DNA of 64,000 nt from Flavobacteriales bacterium UBA2669 (GCA_002359215.1 DEMN01000001.1:1-64000), one strand, 5' to 3'. Positions 35,917 through 48,700 are shown, numbered from the stretch's first letter. Program-made: numbers and translations. The notes: a model not told the origin generated them from the letters alone.

Positions 35917-36630
35917 ATGAATAAAAAGAGCCTTATCCCATTATTGTTTAGTCTTATTTTTTGTGTTGGATTTATCCGGCAAAATACAGACTGCATTAAT
36001 GAAATTTTAAAATTAGAAGAAAAAATATATGCAAAAAAATATACTGAAAAAGACAAACCGGCATTTCTCAGTTACAGTCTAAAAACTATAGATTGGGAAA
36101 ATAAAACAGTAAATGTTGATGTGAAAATGTATAGAGCATATAATAACATGCATTTTTTTTCAACTCAAACAGACATTTATCAAAATGAAAAAGAAATGGT
36201 AATGGTATTAAAATTACAAAAATTGATTGTGCTAGAAAATTCCAACGAAGAAATTATGGCAAAAGGCTTAAATGAAGATTTTTTAAATGTAAAACGTAAT
36301 TTTTTAAACCAATGCGAGCTAGTTAGTTGTGCTGCTTTAGATAGTGATAAGGAAGTTAAAAGAGTGGAGTTAAAAGTAAATGACGATATGAATGGAGCAT
36401 TATTTATAGATAAAATGATTTATAAGTATAAACCGGCTTCAAAAGAGATTTTATTCAATTCCACTTTTTACAAAAAAGGATACAAGGTAAAACAGATAGA
36501 CATTAAATATAATAAATTGGATTTAGAACATGCTTATAAGTTTAACAGTCCAAAAAAATATGTAATGGATGCTAAAGAAAACTTATTAAGCAAGTATGCC
36601 GGATATGAATTAATAGATAATAGAAAATAA
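35917..36630 (+). CDS. Hypothetical secreted protein between giant genes
   Basis: A 237-aa protein with a signal peptide (about residues 1-22), starting two bases after the previous stop. No family was recognised. It contains two cysteines close together (NQCELVSCAALD) and a series of beta strands (VNVDVKMYRAYNNMHFF, KEMVMVLKLQKLIVLEN, VKRVELKVNDD, YKVKQIDIKYNKLD), giving the impression of a lipocalin- or LolA-like half barrel. The tight coupling to the 1940-aa gene suggests it helps export or folding of its neighbour. Confidence 0.68.
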   Translation: MNKKSLIPLLFSLIFCVGFIRQNTDCINEILKLEEKIYAKKYTEKDKPAFLSYSLKTIDWENKTVNVDVKMYRAYNNMHFFSTQTDIYQNEKEMVMVLKLQKLIVLENSNEEIMAKGLNEDFLNVKRNFLNQCELVSCAALDSDKEVKRVELKVNDDMNGALFIDKMIYKYKPASKEILFNSTFYKKGYKVKQIDIKYNKLDLEHAYKFNSPKKYVMDAKENLLSKYAGYELIDNRK

Positions 36631-36654
36631 CCTTTGCGTCTTTGCGGTAAAAAA
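36631..36654 (+). repeat. Bacteroidota intergenic CTTTGCG-type repeat fragment
   Basis: CCTTTGCGTCTTTGCGGT is a recurring short intergenic repeat in this phylum, here sitting in the 51-nt gap between two giant-locus genes. Function unknown. Confidence 0.35.
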
Positions 36655-36681
36655 TAAACAATACATACAAAATAGATACAA

Positions 36682-39600
36682 ATGAAAAATAAATTAGTAA
36701 CTTATATTGGAATAGCATTAGCTGTTGTACTTTCTTGTTCAGTACAAGCTCAAGTATATGAAACGCCTAGTTATCTTTCTGTAAAAGGAAATGTACTTGA
36801 AGGGACGAGTAGTTTTACTTCCGGAACTATAAGTCTTTCACAAACAGATAAAACAACTCTATCAGGGTTGGAAGAGAGAAATGTGAGTGCTAATTTATAT
36901 TTAAAATTAGATTTAGGAGAAGATTATGTTGATTTACAAGATGAGTTTCATGTTGAAGTGACGGTTCAAATTAGCGGTGGAACACCTGCTATAACTCCTA
37001 TTACAAAGGTAATTGTTATTAATGAGAATAGTCCGGAGGCATTACATACAATTAACTTAATTGGAAATATTGCTAGTATTACCGGTGTTAATACATTAGA
37101 TGTAGCTATTACTGCTATTAATATTTATGATAATCCAACTTCACAAACACCTTTACCTGCAGGACTACTTAAAAACTATATTGATAACAACCTTCGTTTA
37201 TCAGCAACTTTAGTGCGTGAGTATGCGGTGAATGTAAGACAACCCAATGGAATAATGGCAGGAGCACTAAACGCCCCAATTGTTGCATTTACTAACCGAT
37301 TGGCAAACTTTAGCTGGACACCTACAGGAAACACAAGTTACCCTAATTATGAGTTGCAAATTTTGCGTTTGTACAATACAGATCCTACCAAAAAGAATGT
37401 CAACAATGAAATAGTTGCTAAAATTAATTGGGCTGACGCATTAAAAGTTGAAACACAATCGTCATCAACTAGTATTGATTTAACCATAGCAGAAGGCACA
37501 GGTTTTTATGTATGGAGAGTTCGACCTATAGGAAATTTTTATGAAGGAGGAATTGCCAATCATGAAAATTATGGTGTATGGAGTAATAGTTTTACAAATG
37601 GATCAACGCAGCCCATACAATTAAACGCTATTGGAGGAGCAACAGCAGCTAATTACGGAAGTGTGTTTTATTTTCAAGACCCAGATGAAAATATAAACTG
37701 GATTTATAACCGTGTTTTCACAGAAGGAAATTCCAATCCTTTAAACACACAGGGAGTAAAAACAAGTGAAGGAATTAGTTATGCAGATGGTTTGCTACGA
37801 GCCAGACAAACACAAGCATATAATAGCTCTAACGATAATACTTTAGTTACACAAACTATAAGCGACTATTCAGGAAGACCATCGTTAACCACCCTTCCTG
37901 TTCCTGTTGATGGTGGATTAGTAGGGTATAAAACAACCTTTGTTAAATCATCTACTAATACCTTATATACTGCCTTTGATTTTGATGATGGAGCTAATAT
38001 TAACGACCCCACAAAGATTATAGATAATAATACTGCTTTTTCTTATTATGATGGAACCAATAATAATGTTGCTGATGCAGAAGGATTTGCTTTTAAAAGA
38101 ACCTTATTTAAAACAGACGGTACAGGTAGAGTAAACGAAGAATCGGGAGTAGGAAAGATGCATGCACTAGGTACACAAAGCGGTGATGGAGGAGGAAAAA
38201 CCACTAGAGTATTGTTTGGTAGTCCATCAGATGAAGAATTAATACGAATTTTTGGAGACGAAGCTCCTTTATCTGAATCAGTAATTAAAACCATTACTAT
38301 AGATCCAAATGGTGTTACCTCTGCTACTTATACTTCTAAAGAAGGAAAAACAATTGCTACAGCTTTAATTACTAACGAAATAACCGATGGAGCTAAAACA
38401 ATTTTGTCGGCTTTAGAACAAGCCATTTCACCATTAACGGTAAACAATGTTGCCAATCAAAATGTGTTGTCCAACAAAAAGTTAGTAAGTTCTAAGCGGA
38501 TAGCTTTAGAAGAAGAAAAAACAATCACCTTAGGTTATAATGTAGTAGAAGGAGTAGAAATGGGAGGATGTCCAAGTGGGGATTGTAACCTAAAGGTTCG
38601 TTTTTTTCTTATTGAAGTTCAGTCAGGAATAACCTATGTTAGTGATGCTGATAAAAACACAGCTGAACTTGACCAATTTGATTTGCCGGGTACAAATTTA
38701 ACCTTTACCAGTAATTGGGAATGGGTAGATCCAACTAATACAACCACTCCCCCTTTGGTTTTGAATAATTCACCATACAATCAATTTATTCTTCCTGAAG
38801 GAGAATACATCATAATGAAAGAAGTTTTTTCGGCTAATGACGAAAATTTTGCTGAACTTCAAACAGCAGAATTAACCGACAGACTACAACCTATTTTAGA
38901 TGCATTAGCAGCAAAAATGAAAGCCATTAATAACGCAGCAGACTATGCTGCTTTTATTGAATTTTATGCTGGAAACTCGCCTACGTTGGGGTTTGTTGAT
39001 TATGTAAATGCCTACCAAGCAACACCTAATCAAACTACAAGCGATGCTATTTATACGCACTTAGGATTAACCTCTTATGTAGGGAACACCTTGTTTCCTT
39101 TAGAGTTTAGTTTTGATAATGTAACGCCAATAAGCAGTGATATTAATGAACCTACACAAAATGTAATGTCCTTTTCACTAAATTGTTGTGGAGCCATGGA
39201 AATCCCTGTGCCAAAACCGGAAATATGTATTCCTTGTGAGGCAGAGATTGGTGATGATTATGGAAATACTTTTAATGGAATTAATTATATCAGAGAGAAT
39301 TCAACATTAGCCGGGCTAACAATTAATACAGGAAGTGATTGGCAATCAATTCAACAACTTGTTGCAGAGCATTTTATGACCTATTTGTATAATAAATTAG
39401 ATGAAGATGGATTCATTACTGCTTATGACCCTAATAATCCACTTTCATATGATCCTATTACAACACCTGATGCCGCTTTGCAATTTGCATTAGATCGCTT
39501 TGCTCCTGGGTTTACTCCGGAAAGTTTACAAAATATGATTACAAATATGCTAGCATCAAAATATTGGGAGGGTCAATCAAAACTATATAACGTAGATGGT

Positions 39601-41259
39601 AAATATTACAGAGCGAAAGAAGATGCAAATGGTGCTTTAGTGTTTATTGATGGTCAAGGAGATCCTGTATCTGAACCTCCAACTTCGGGAGTTACTGAAA
39701 TAACGGGCATTAATGATGGAGATGAGTTCAATTATGTTTGTGAGGATTTGTATAAATGTTGGGTAAATGCAGTAAACCTAATAAATGCTTTCGATTTTGA
39801 TGGAGATGCTAACGTAATGGATGCATTCAACGATTCTGAGGGAAATAATGCTTCTGAAGATCATTATGATGATGACGAAAGTAGTGATGGTCCCGGTGGA
39901 GTAGTGGGCTGGTTGGCTAATTTGGTTATTTCAATAGAAATGAGAAATTTTCAAGATGGTCCAGATGGAGAAGTACCACAATCACGATTAGAATCTTTAG
40001 TAAACTTGCCTAATATATTTGTAAGTTGTGCAGGTTATAAATTTGCTAACATTTTAGATGAGGATGAAACGTTACCAACTGATTATGGAAGTGCATCTTC
40101 AGCAGGATATTCAAATATTGCTTATGATGTTGTTATTGGGGCATCAACATCTTTTTTAAATCACTCAAATTATACTACTCCCGGCTTGTTTTTATATAAT
40201 GGTACATCATTTACTCAAGATTTAATAACTTGCAACTCTGTTCCAACACCTGCTCTTCAATACAAATACATCATTAAACCCGAGTGGATGTTTAAGTATT
40301 TTGTGTATAATGCTTATGATGCGTTTATACAATCAACACCTCCAAATAATGATGATAATGCTATTGTTCTCAATCAGTTTAACATCGAAATGGCGTCTTG
40401 CTACAATGATCCCAGAGCAAATTGTGCCACTCCATCATTACCGCTTTGTTTTGGAGAAACGTGTAATTATTACCATAAAAGTTGGTCGTCAGGACAGCGA
40501 TTAGCATTTTACAAACAAATTAGTGGTGGATTAAACTGTGTACCGACCTCACCCCCCGCTTTTCAACCTACAACTCCTCCTGATGTAACTAAAGAAGATT
40601 TAATAGCAAAGGCAAATCAAGTATTAAATGAAGCTAAAGCGATATGTGAAAATAGATTTGGTGAAATAAAAAGTGCACTAATAGCAGAGTTGAATAACAA
40701 ATGCTATACACTTGTGGAATGCACTGCTGTTGGTTCTCCTACATCCGAAATTAGCGAAGCTCAAATTGATAACATGGCAGAAGCTGTGGTAGCTGCTTGT
40801 ATCGCTAAAGTAGAAATAATTGAAGATGATTTACCAGTTTATAGTGGAAGTTGTTCGGGAGGAAATACAAGCTTAGGATACGGTTGTAGTAAAGACAATA
40901 CTTCTCCTGCCGGAAGTACTGCAAATCAATACCCTACTTTGGTAGAAGAAGATTGTAACTGGATTGATAGTGATGGCTATTGCCAAACCAATACAAGACA
41001 AACCGTTGTACTTTTTGCTCCTTGTCACTTGGAAATCTTAGACCAAGTAAACTTTTGGGAATTTCAACCTCATTTACCCATTGCAGACCTTAATGGAAAT
41101 CAATTAGCAGACGATACTTGTGAAGGAGCTATAGAAAAAGAATGGGTAGCAGGAACTTGTTCGGTAGGAACTTGCTCAACTACACAGGTTTGTACACACA
41201 ACAACCCTGAAGGGAATACCTATTCAACAACAACACAAATAACGAATCCGGCACCTTAA
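36682..41259 (+). CDS. Giant Rhs-associated exported protein
   Basis: A 1525-aa protein with a signal peptide (cleavage near VQAQ-VY). An N-terminal beta region (about residues 25-330) leads to an Rhs-related segment: SYADGLLRARQTQAYNSSND, ISDYSGRPSLTTLPVP, then FAFKRTLFKTDGTGRVNEES and GVTSATYTSKEGKTIATALI, as in DUF6443/YD-repeat proteins of Bacteroidota. The middle and C-terminal parts hold helical stretches and many paired cysteines (GCPSGDCN, CNYY, CSGG, CEGA, TCSVGTCSTTQVC), suggesting a disulfide-stabilised exterior. No toxin tip or sorting domain was seen. It is a second shell-type partner of the 2779-aa Rhs protein. Confidence 0.72.
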   Translation: MKNKLVTYIGIALAVVLSCSVQAQVYETPSYLSVKGNVLEGTSSFTSGTISLSQTDKTTLSGLEERNVSANLYLKLDLGEDYVDLQDEFHVEVTVQISGGTPAITPITKVIVINENSPEALHTINLIGNIASITGVNTLDVAITAINIYDNPTSQTPLPAGLLKNYIDNNLRLSATLVREYAVNVRQPNGIMAGALNAPIVAFTNRLANFSWTPTGNTSYPNYELQILRLYNTDPTKKNVNNEIVAKINWADALKVETQSSSTSIDLTIAEGTGFYVWRVRPIGNFYEGGIANHENYGVWSNSFTNGSTQPIQLNAIGGATAANYGSVFYFQDPDENINWIYNRVFTEGNSNPLNTQGVKTSEGISYADGLLRARQTQAYNSSNDNTLVTQTISDYSGRPSLTTLPVPVDGGLVGYKTTFVKSSTNTLYTAFDFDDGANINDPTKIIDNNTAFSYYDGTNNNVADAEGFAFKRTLFKTDGTGRVNEESGVGKMHALGTQSGDGGGKTTRVLFGSPSDEELIRIFGDEAPLSESVIKTITIDPNGVTSATYTSKEGKTIATALITNEITDGAKTILSALEQAISPLTVNNVANQNVLSNKKLVSSKRIALEEEKTITLGYNVVEGVEMGGCPSGDCNLKVRFFLIEVQSGITYVSDADKNTAELDQFDLPGTNLTFTSNWEWVDPTNTTTPPLVLNNSPYNQFILPEGEYIIMKEVFSANDENFAELQTAELTDRLQPILDALAAKMKAINNAADYAAFIEFYAGNSPTLGFVDYVNAYQATPNQTTSDAIYTHLGLTSYVGNTLFPLEFSFDNVTPISSDINEPTQNVMSFSLNCCGAMEIPVPKPEICIPCEAEIGDDYGNTFNGINYIRENSTLAGLTINTGSDWQSIQQLVAEHFMTYLYNKLDEDGFITAYDPNNPLSYDPITTPDAALQFALDRFAPGFTPESLQNMITNMLASKYWEGQSKLYNVDGKYYRAKEDANGALVFIDGQGDPVSEPPTSGVTEITGINDGDEFNYVCEDLYKCWVNAVNLINAFDFDGDANVMDAFNDSEGNNASEDHYDDDESSDGPGGVVGWLANLVISIEMRNFQDGPDGEVPQSRLESLVNLPNIFVSCAGYKFANILDEDETLPTDYGSASSAGYSNIAYDVVIGASTSFLNHSNYTTPGLFLYNGTSFTQDLITCNSVPTPALQYKYIIKPEWMFKYFVYNAYDAFIQSTPPNNDDNAIVLNQFNIEMASCYNDPRANCATPSLPLCFGETCNYYHKSWSSGQRLAFYKQISGGLNCVPTSPPAFQPTTPPDVTKEDLIAKANQVLNEAKAICENRFGEIKSALIAELNNKCYTLVECTAVGSPTSEISEAQIDNMAEAVVAACIAKVEIIEDDLPVYSGSCSGGNTSLGYGCSKDNTSPAGSTANQYPTLVEEDCNWIDSDGYCQTNTRQTVVLFAPCHLEILDQVNFWEFQPHLPIADLNGNQLADDTCEGAIEKEWVAGTCSVGTCSTTQVCTHNNPEGNTYSTTTQITNPAP

Positions 41260-41396
41260 CTAAAATAAATGAATAATAATAAGATTGAAAATAAGTAAAA
41301 TAAATTATGATTGCATTGCCTCTTAGCGAGAAAAGAGTGTGCGAGTTCAACGAAGTTAAAAAAACTATAGTAATAAATATTAAAAACCATAAAAAG

Positions 41397-42014
41397 ATGA
41401 ATATTAAAAATATAATTGTATTGGCTGTTTTTATTGCCACTTCATTAACCACATTGGCACAAAATACCGAAGGAGTTTCTATTGCTCCCAATGTAAATCC
41501 TCCCGATCCATCGGCAATGTTGGATGTACAATCCAGTGATAAAGGTTTGTTAATTCCAAGAGTTGAGTTAACAAGCACAACGGATCAAACCACCATTGCA
41601 TCTCCGGCAACCAGTTTACTGGTGTATAATACCAATACGGTATCAGATGTTAGTCCTAATTTTTATTATTGGAATGGAACAGCATGGGTTTTATTAGGCT
41701 CAACAAATAAAGTTCCTAAGGTTACTTATAGTCAAATGCAAAGCATGATAGCTAATTTAACACTAGATGATTTAGGATTGTCAGTTTTTGTTACAGACAG
41801 AGGTTATATTAGTAATGTTTTACAAGATAATGATATAATTACACATTGTACAGCAGAAGTTTATGGGCTATGGTATTTGTCAAGCATTGAATGTACGAAT
41901 GGAGATATTCTTTTTTGGAGAAGAATTTCAACAAATCAAGGAACAATAGATCCAAGTACATCATGTGCAACTCAATCCGGTAACCCAACTCTTTGTGATC
42001 CGGTTGTGGAATAA
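41397..42014 (+). CDS. Secreted collar-like protein, paralogue 1
   Basis: About 205 aa from the ATG at 41397 (MNIKNIIVLAVFIATS, signal peptide ending TLAQ); the upstream ATG at 41307 would add 30 charged residues and is less likely. The mature N-terminus has the pattern EGVSIAPNVNPPDPSAMLDVQ, SSDKGLLIPRVELT, SLLVYNTN and FYYWNGTAWV that is widespread in Bacteroidota secreted proteins and resembles tail-collar or fibre tips. The C-terminus has cysteines and differs from the next gene. It is nearly identical in layout to the following gene, so the pair arose by tandem duplication. Confidence 0.75.
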   Translation: MNIKNIIVLAVFIATSLTTLAQNTEGVSIAPNVNPPDPSAMLDVQSSDKGLLIPRVELTSTTDQTTIASPATSLLVYNTNTVSDVSPNFYYWNGTAWVLLGSTNKVPKVTYSQMQSMIANLTLDDLGLSVFVTDRGYISNVLQDNDIITHCTAEVYGLWYLSSIECTNGDILFWRRISTNQGTIDPSTSCATQSGNPTLCDPVVE

Positions 42015-42037
42015 AATAATAACTAACTTAATTTATT

Positions 42038-42619
42038 ATGAAATTAAAAACATTTTTATTAACTGCTTTTCTTACTACTGTATTAATAAGCAAAGCTCAA
42101 ACAACTAATTCCGAAGGAGTTTCCATTGCCCCTAATGTAACACCTCCTGATCCATCAGCGATGTTAGATGTACAAGCCAGCGATAAAGGCTTGTTAATTC
42201 CAAGAGTTGAGCTAACAGGTACCACCGATGTAACCACTATTGTATCCCCGGCAACCAGTTTATTGGTGTATAATACCAGTACGGTATCAGATGTTGTTCC
42301 GGGTTATTATTATTGGGAAACTAAATGGGTTCCTATAGGAAGAGGTGATGAAAAAATGCCTAAAATAACCTTTGCTCAAATGTTGGCAATGGAAACTAAT
42401 TTAACAGATGATGATAGAGGTTTATTTGTTTTTGTTACTAATGAACAAGATGTCACCTTTTGTTCAGGAGTACTGACAACCACAAAAAACGTGTATGGAG
42501 TATGGTATTTTTATGATACAGACTCTTGTTACGGAAAATGGATTAGATTAATAGACGGATTACTATCTCAACCATGCCCGGAAGATGTTCAGGTTTGCGG
42601 AAATCCTCCTCAATTTTAA
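42038..42619 (+). CDS. Secreted collar-like protein, paralogue 2
   Basis: A 193-aa tandem paralogue of the preceding gene. The signal peptide ends at SKAQ. The segments EGVSIAPNVTPPDPSAMLDVQ, SDKGLLIPRVELTGTTD, and SLLVYNTSTVSDVVPGYYYW match paralogue 1 almost residue for residue, while the C-terminal half (about residue 105 on) is divergent. It shares the LDVQ-SDKGLLIPR module used by many Bacteroidota surface proteins, whose function is unknown. It is placed between two Rhs-type giants, 23 nt behind paralogue 1. Confidence 0.75.
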   Translation: MKLKTFLLTAFLTTVLISKAQTTNSEGVSIAPNVTPPDPSAMLDVQASDKGLLIPRVELTGTTDVTTIVSPATSLLVYNTSTVSDVVPGYYYWETKWVPIGRGDEKMPKITFAQMLAMETNLTDDDRGLFVFVTNEQDVTFCSGVLTTTKNVYGVWYFYDTDSCYGKWIRLIDGLLSQPCPEDVQVCGNPPQF

Positions 42620-42743
42620 ATAATAAAAATAAACAAGTATGGAAAGAACAATTCCATATGACAAATAAAAAAAAAACGAGCGAAGTGAGTTCATGAGTAC
42701 ATGATTAAAACAATAAAAATTAACGAATAATAAATAACTACAT

Positions 42744-45700
42744 ATGAAAATCAAAGTTGCTATATTACTGTTGTTTGGATTTTTTCTAACAATTTTTTCT
42801 GTCAAAAGTCAAACGATAGGAGATCCAATGTGTTCACAAACATCTTCTTCAGATTGTTGTATTCAATATAACTTTGATTTTAACTATACCCAACAAGTAA
42901 TAGCTCCTACACCGCCTGCAACACTATCTAATCAAGTAAAAGTTAATTTTACCTTAACCTCTGTTTTAGGAGTTACTACAACAGGTAGTAGATTTACGGG
43001 GATTTGTAGTGAACATGAAGTAGCAAGTGTAAGTTGGGACTTTGATGATGATGAACTTGTTGATGTAGTATCGGATGCTCCTGCACATATATACACATTC
43101 TCCTCTGCATGTGCCTCAGAAGTACATAAAGTAGTCGTATGTGTACTAATGAGTAATGGAGCTACATGCAGATTTGAGCAATGGATAGTATTAAACAACC
43201 CTAACGTAGTAGCTTCTCATACCATAACACCTACTATAAATGCTTGCGGACAAGTTAACTTTTCATACACAGGAACAACACTTACCAATCCAAAATGGAC
43301 TTTTGGAGATGGAACATTTGATAATTCTGCACAACAAACCGTTAGTCATACTTACCCAACTAACGGAACCTATACCGTTACACTAACAAACGATGAAATG
43401 GCACCTTGTGCAATAGCAACAACAGTTACCATATCAGACAAACCAACCGCTAGTTTTAGTTATACCATTCCCGATGTTTGTAATGTTACTTCAGGTATAA
43501 ATGTTACCATTAATAATTATAACCCAAGCCTTTATACCTACTTATGGAAAGTAAATAATGTATCAGTACCTGCAACAGGTGTTACTACCAACATAATATC
43601 ACCACTCGTGTCAGGACAAAACAATACCATCAAACTTATTGTTCAAGATGCATCAGGTTGCCAATCAACAACCACTAAAAACATAAAAATTGGAGCAGTA
43701 GAAGCAGATTTTAATACCCCTTTAGAGTATTGCTTAGGAGATTTTCTGAATGTTACAGGCATTCAATCGGGAGGAACAACCTACGATTGGAAAATTGATC
43801 ACACCACCACTTCAACTACAGTAAATTTAACAAATGCAGGAATGTTTCCTTCCTATCAATTTACCACCACAGGAATATACGATATAAGCCTAACCGTTAC
43901 TACTACTTATCCTAATCCTAGTAATCCGTCTAGTCCGTTAACTTGTACAGACCTTTTCACCGAAACAGTAGAAGTATTTGAACCTGTTGATGCCAGTTTT
44001 AGTATTGCCTCAGGTACCAATTGTGGAGAAATAGCACTAACATTAACTAACCCTACCACCACCACGGCATATACCATTAATTATGGCGATGGTACTATAG
44101 AAACAGGCACAGACATTACTTCTGCACCAAGCAATCATTTAGAACATATTTATACCAGTAATGGCGTTCATACCGTAACCATTACCCTAACCAATGGAAC
44201 GTGTACCAATACAAAAACAAATAGCGTATCCATTAACGACCAAGCCACACTAACCATTGTAGCAAGTAATATCAATTTATGTCCCGGAAGCACCGTAACA
44301 TTAAATGCTGTAATAGCTAATGTAGCCATAGGTTCAGGAGGAATCACTTATGAGTGGAAAGATGTTACAGATGTTAATCCTGCAAATCATATTACTTTAC
44401 CCGGAACAACAGCTCAAATAACCGTTACTGCCGGAGGCACTTACCAAGTAACTGTTACCACAGGAAGTAACATTTGTTTCAGTAACAACGATAATGATGC
44501 TACTATAGTAATTAACGAATTAGAAGCCCCAACAGCAACGTTTGATGTACAAAACATAACAGCTACAAGTTGCGGACTTTCTACAGGGGCAGTAATTTTA
44601 GATGTTACCGCTAATTTAGCAGCAGTAGGCTACACCGTTAATGGTGGTGCAGTACAAAATACACTTCAAACAACAATAAATAACTTACCCGCAGGGCCTA
44701 ATTACATCACCATAGCCAATGCCCAAGACCCTACCTGTACAGGAACTGTTTTGGTAAACATTCCGGATAATAGCCCGGAGGTAGAAGTGGTAAGTACCGA
44801 TGCTACTTGTAGCAGCACGGGTAGTATTACTGTTAATGGCGTACCAGGAGGATACACCACCACTGTATATGCCGCAAATGATTATCCAACAACACCTTTA
44901 TTTACAGGTACAAGTGGAAACGTACCTGCCGGAAATTATGTAGTGGAAGTAACCGAAAACTCACCGGGAAGCTGTGTAGTTACCCAAAATGTAACCGTAT
45001 TAGGCGGAACATTTAACCTAAGCTTAGTAAATCCTAACTTAGGTATTTGCTCTGGCGGAAGTGTAGCAGCTGCATTAGATAATCCTCCTTCAGGAGCAGT
45101 CATTACTTGGCAACAAAAAGATATTAATGGCAATTACAATAATATTGGAGGAACAGCATCAACGCAAAATATTACACAACCGGGAGAATACTCTGTAACA
45201 GTAGAAGATGGCTCTTGTACAGAAATACTCTATTTTACCGTACAACAATTTAACCCCATCACCATTAATTTTGAAATCATTCAACCACTATGTCCGGGAG
45301 ATCCTGCACAAATTAACGCAATAGTAGCCGGAGGAAGCGGCAATTATACTTATAGTTGGAGCAACTCCGCCTCTACAGATGACAATATCTCTATACCAAC
45401 AGCACCGGGCGGAGCAGTTACCCTTACCGTAAATGATGCAAACACTGCCTTAGGTTGTGGTCCCGTTACTTCTCCCGATATATCCACCAACCTCACTTTT
45501 CCAGACCCTATCGTATTATGTACCTCAGGAATTACCTCAACACCGGCTTATGTTGGAACAAACACTACACTAGCACCATCAGCTACTTACGAAAATAACA
45601 TTTCCATTACGGGGTGTCAGTTAGAATTATGTGCCACAGGAGGAACAGCTCCCTTAAATTACGAATGGTTCCTAGAAGGACAACCCTCCACAGAAACCAG

Positions 45701-48700
45701 AATTGTTAGTTTTACAGTAAATGGAGTTACAGGAGCGTTAGAATATAACGACCCCGACCCAAGTTCATCTACTTTTGGAAATGTGCTTGCGGCAGAAAAA
45801 CCAACAGGTGTTACCATTCCAGGTTATACAACAGGAACGGTAGCGTTTAATGTAAACGACCCAAATATTACCGTTACACCAACTCCAACTCCCGGATTTT
45901 ACATCTACCCTTATTGGTTGTATGATGGTACGAACATTTTCCCTGCCTTACAAACCGATGGCGTTACTCCTTTTACCGTTACCGTTCAGGTAACCGTAAC
46001 CAACGACATTATGGTGCACAACCATACCGGCTCAACAACAAGTACTGCCGATTTTGCCGAATATGCCGATCCTAATGGTGCTTCAGTTATCTACACCTTG
46101 GTAATTACAGATGCCAACGGATGTAGCACTTCCTTCCCGGGAGTAGAAATTACCATTCCTCCCGTTCCTGATTTTCCAGAATTTAGCTTTGTATGGGCTA
46201 AACCGCTTCCATCAACTGGTGGAGAAGAACCCGAAGAAGTGGACATCAATATCAAAGACAACATGGCAGAAGCCGCCAACGAAATGATGTCTAGTGCCAT
46301 GGCTTGTTTGCAAAGCCAAACACAAGGAATGATTACTGCTTTTGAGGACAATTGTTTCGACCTCAATACCTTTAGAGATTCTACCAACATCAGTTATGAG
46401 GTAAACGAACACCACTACACCCTCTATTATTACGATAGAGCAGGGCAGTTAACCAAAACAGTGCCGCCTCAGGGAGTTAAATTCTTAGATGATGGTTCTA
46501 TTTCATCCAACGAAATTCAGGCAATTATTGATTACAGAGCGTCTAATCCGCTTAGTTTACCTGCCGTAAGTAAATTTGTTCCCGACCATACTATGGAAAC
46601 CAAATACCAACACAACAGTTTAGGGCAGCTTATCAGCCAAAGTACGCCCGATGGGGGAACCACCAACTTTATTTATGACGGACTAAACCGCCTGCGTTTT
46701 TCACAAAATGAGCAACAAAATACAGACGGGGTATTCAGTTACACCAAATACGATGAACTCGGCAGAATTATAGAAGTGGGTGAAAGCGATGCCATAGGAT
46801 TAAACTTTGCAGACCCTACACTAGCAGCTAATGTAACCACCTATGCCAATGATGTCAACTATCCTGATAATACGCTGGCAGGAATCACTAATACGGAAAT
46901 AACCAAAACACACTATACCACCCCTGCACAAGTAAATTATTATGGGTTACCACAACGCTACCTGCAAAACAGAGTAAGCTTTGTGTTTAACGATGAAGAT
47001 GGTGACCTAAACACCACCAACGATCAATACCATACTTATTTTAGTTACGATACACATGGAAATGTAGAATGGCTTATACAAGAAGATGCCGAAATAGGCA
47101 AAAACTACATTGCCTATGAATATGATTTAATAAGTGGAAACGTAATAAAAGTACGTTACAATGAAAACCGTAGCGATAAATTTTTCCATAAATACGAATA
47201 CGATGCAGAAAACCGCTTAACCCATGTGTTTACCTCTGTTGATAACCAATTGTGGGATAATGATGCTCATTATGAATACTACGCTCACGGACCATTAAAA
47301 CGAAATACCATAGGCGAAGACCATGTACAAGGTTTAGATTACATCTATACCATACACGGATGGTTAAAATCCATTAATAGCCCTAACATAAGTAATAACA
47401 CCGACCCGGGAAATGATGGCGATTTAGTAACTGCCATAAATGCTTGGCAACAAACCAACAAAGTAGCTGAAGATTATTTTGGTATGAGTCTGGGCTATTA
47501 TAATGGAGATTATCGTAATGTTAACAATTTCCACTATAACAGTACTACAGGAAGTTCTCCTTATCAAAATTTATATGCATCAACTAATAACGATGCAGCA
47601 GACCTTTACAACGGAAACATTAGCCATTGGGTACACAGCCAATTAAGTACTATAGGAGGAATAAAAGACCCGAGTGTTAAACCAAGAGCAAGCGTTTACA
47701 ATTATGATGTATTAAACCGTATTAAGCAAGCTACCAATTTTGAACAAATAGGAGGAGATTTACTAGGTAATTATGCATTTTCAACCTATACCGGAGCCAA
47801 TGGTGCAGATGCCTACAAAACCAATTATACCTACGATGCTAACGGTAATCTCCTCAACCTAGACCGATACAATGCATTAGGAATACTCATGGATGAATTA
47901 GGTTATACCTACGATAATGGATTAGCAGGAGTAGCTCTAAACAGCAACCAACTTACTTCTGTAACAGACAACAGCACCAATACAGAAGATGGTAGAGGCG
48001 ATTTAGAAGCCATCCATACTTATACCTATGATGGCATAGGAAACCTAACCATAGAAACCGCTCAAGAACGCATGGATTTTGGTACCGGATATCAATTGTT
48101 TGATGTAGCTACTAACATTAACTGGACGGTTTATGGAAAAGTAAAACAAGTTACCAAAACCATTAGCACCAACAGCGGAGCAAACGTTTATCAAGTAGAA
48201 AAAATAGACTTTGAGTATGATGCTTCCGGCAACAGAATTAAAAAAACCGCTAATAAGAAAATTGATGCAACAGGAAATCTATCAGGAATAGATGCCAACC
48301 CCGAAACAGCCAGTTTCTTAGTGAACGAAGTTACCACCACCTACTACGTGCGAGATGCTCAAGGAAACACCTTGGCAGTATATGAAAAAACAGCAGTAGA
48401 AAATGGCAGTAACTTCGATGTTACCCTACAACTAAAAGAACAACCTATTTATGGCTCCGACCGTTTAGGACAACGCACAGCAAACAAAGTATTAGCAGCC
48501 TCCCTAAATGTAAGCGGAAGCTCAGGCAACATTACCTTTCCCCCACTAGGTAGCGGAATACAAAAAAAATCCGAATACCAAAACTGGATTACCAGCAGCA
48601 ACAAAAATGCGTTACTAAATCTTACCGACCAACTTTGCCAACAAAAAGTAATACACTTAGAATATGATAATGGTACAGCAGAATACGCTACACCAACCAC

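Noticed and set aside
41180..41578. 132-codon minus-strand frame across an intergenic gap
   Set aside because: It overlaps the clear signal-peptide start of the collar-like gene and the end of the 1525-aa gene; shadow frame.
46091..46415. Minus-strand frames inside the Rhs gene
   Set aside because: They are shadows of the strongly supported PKD-Rhs coding frame; protein text is not domain-like.
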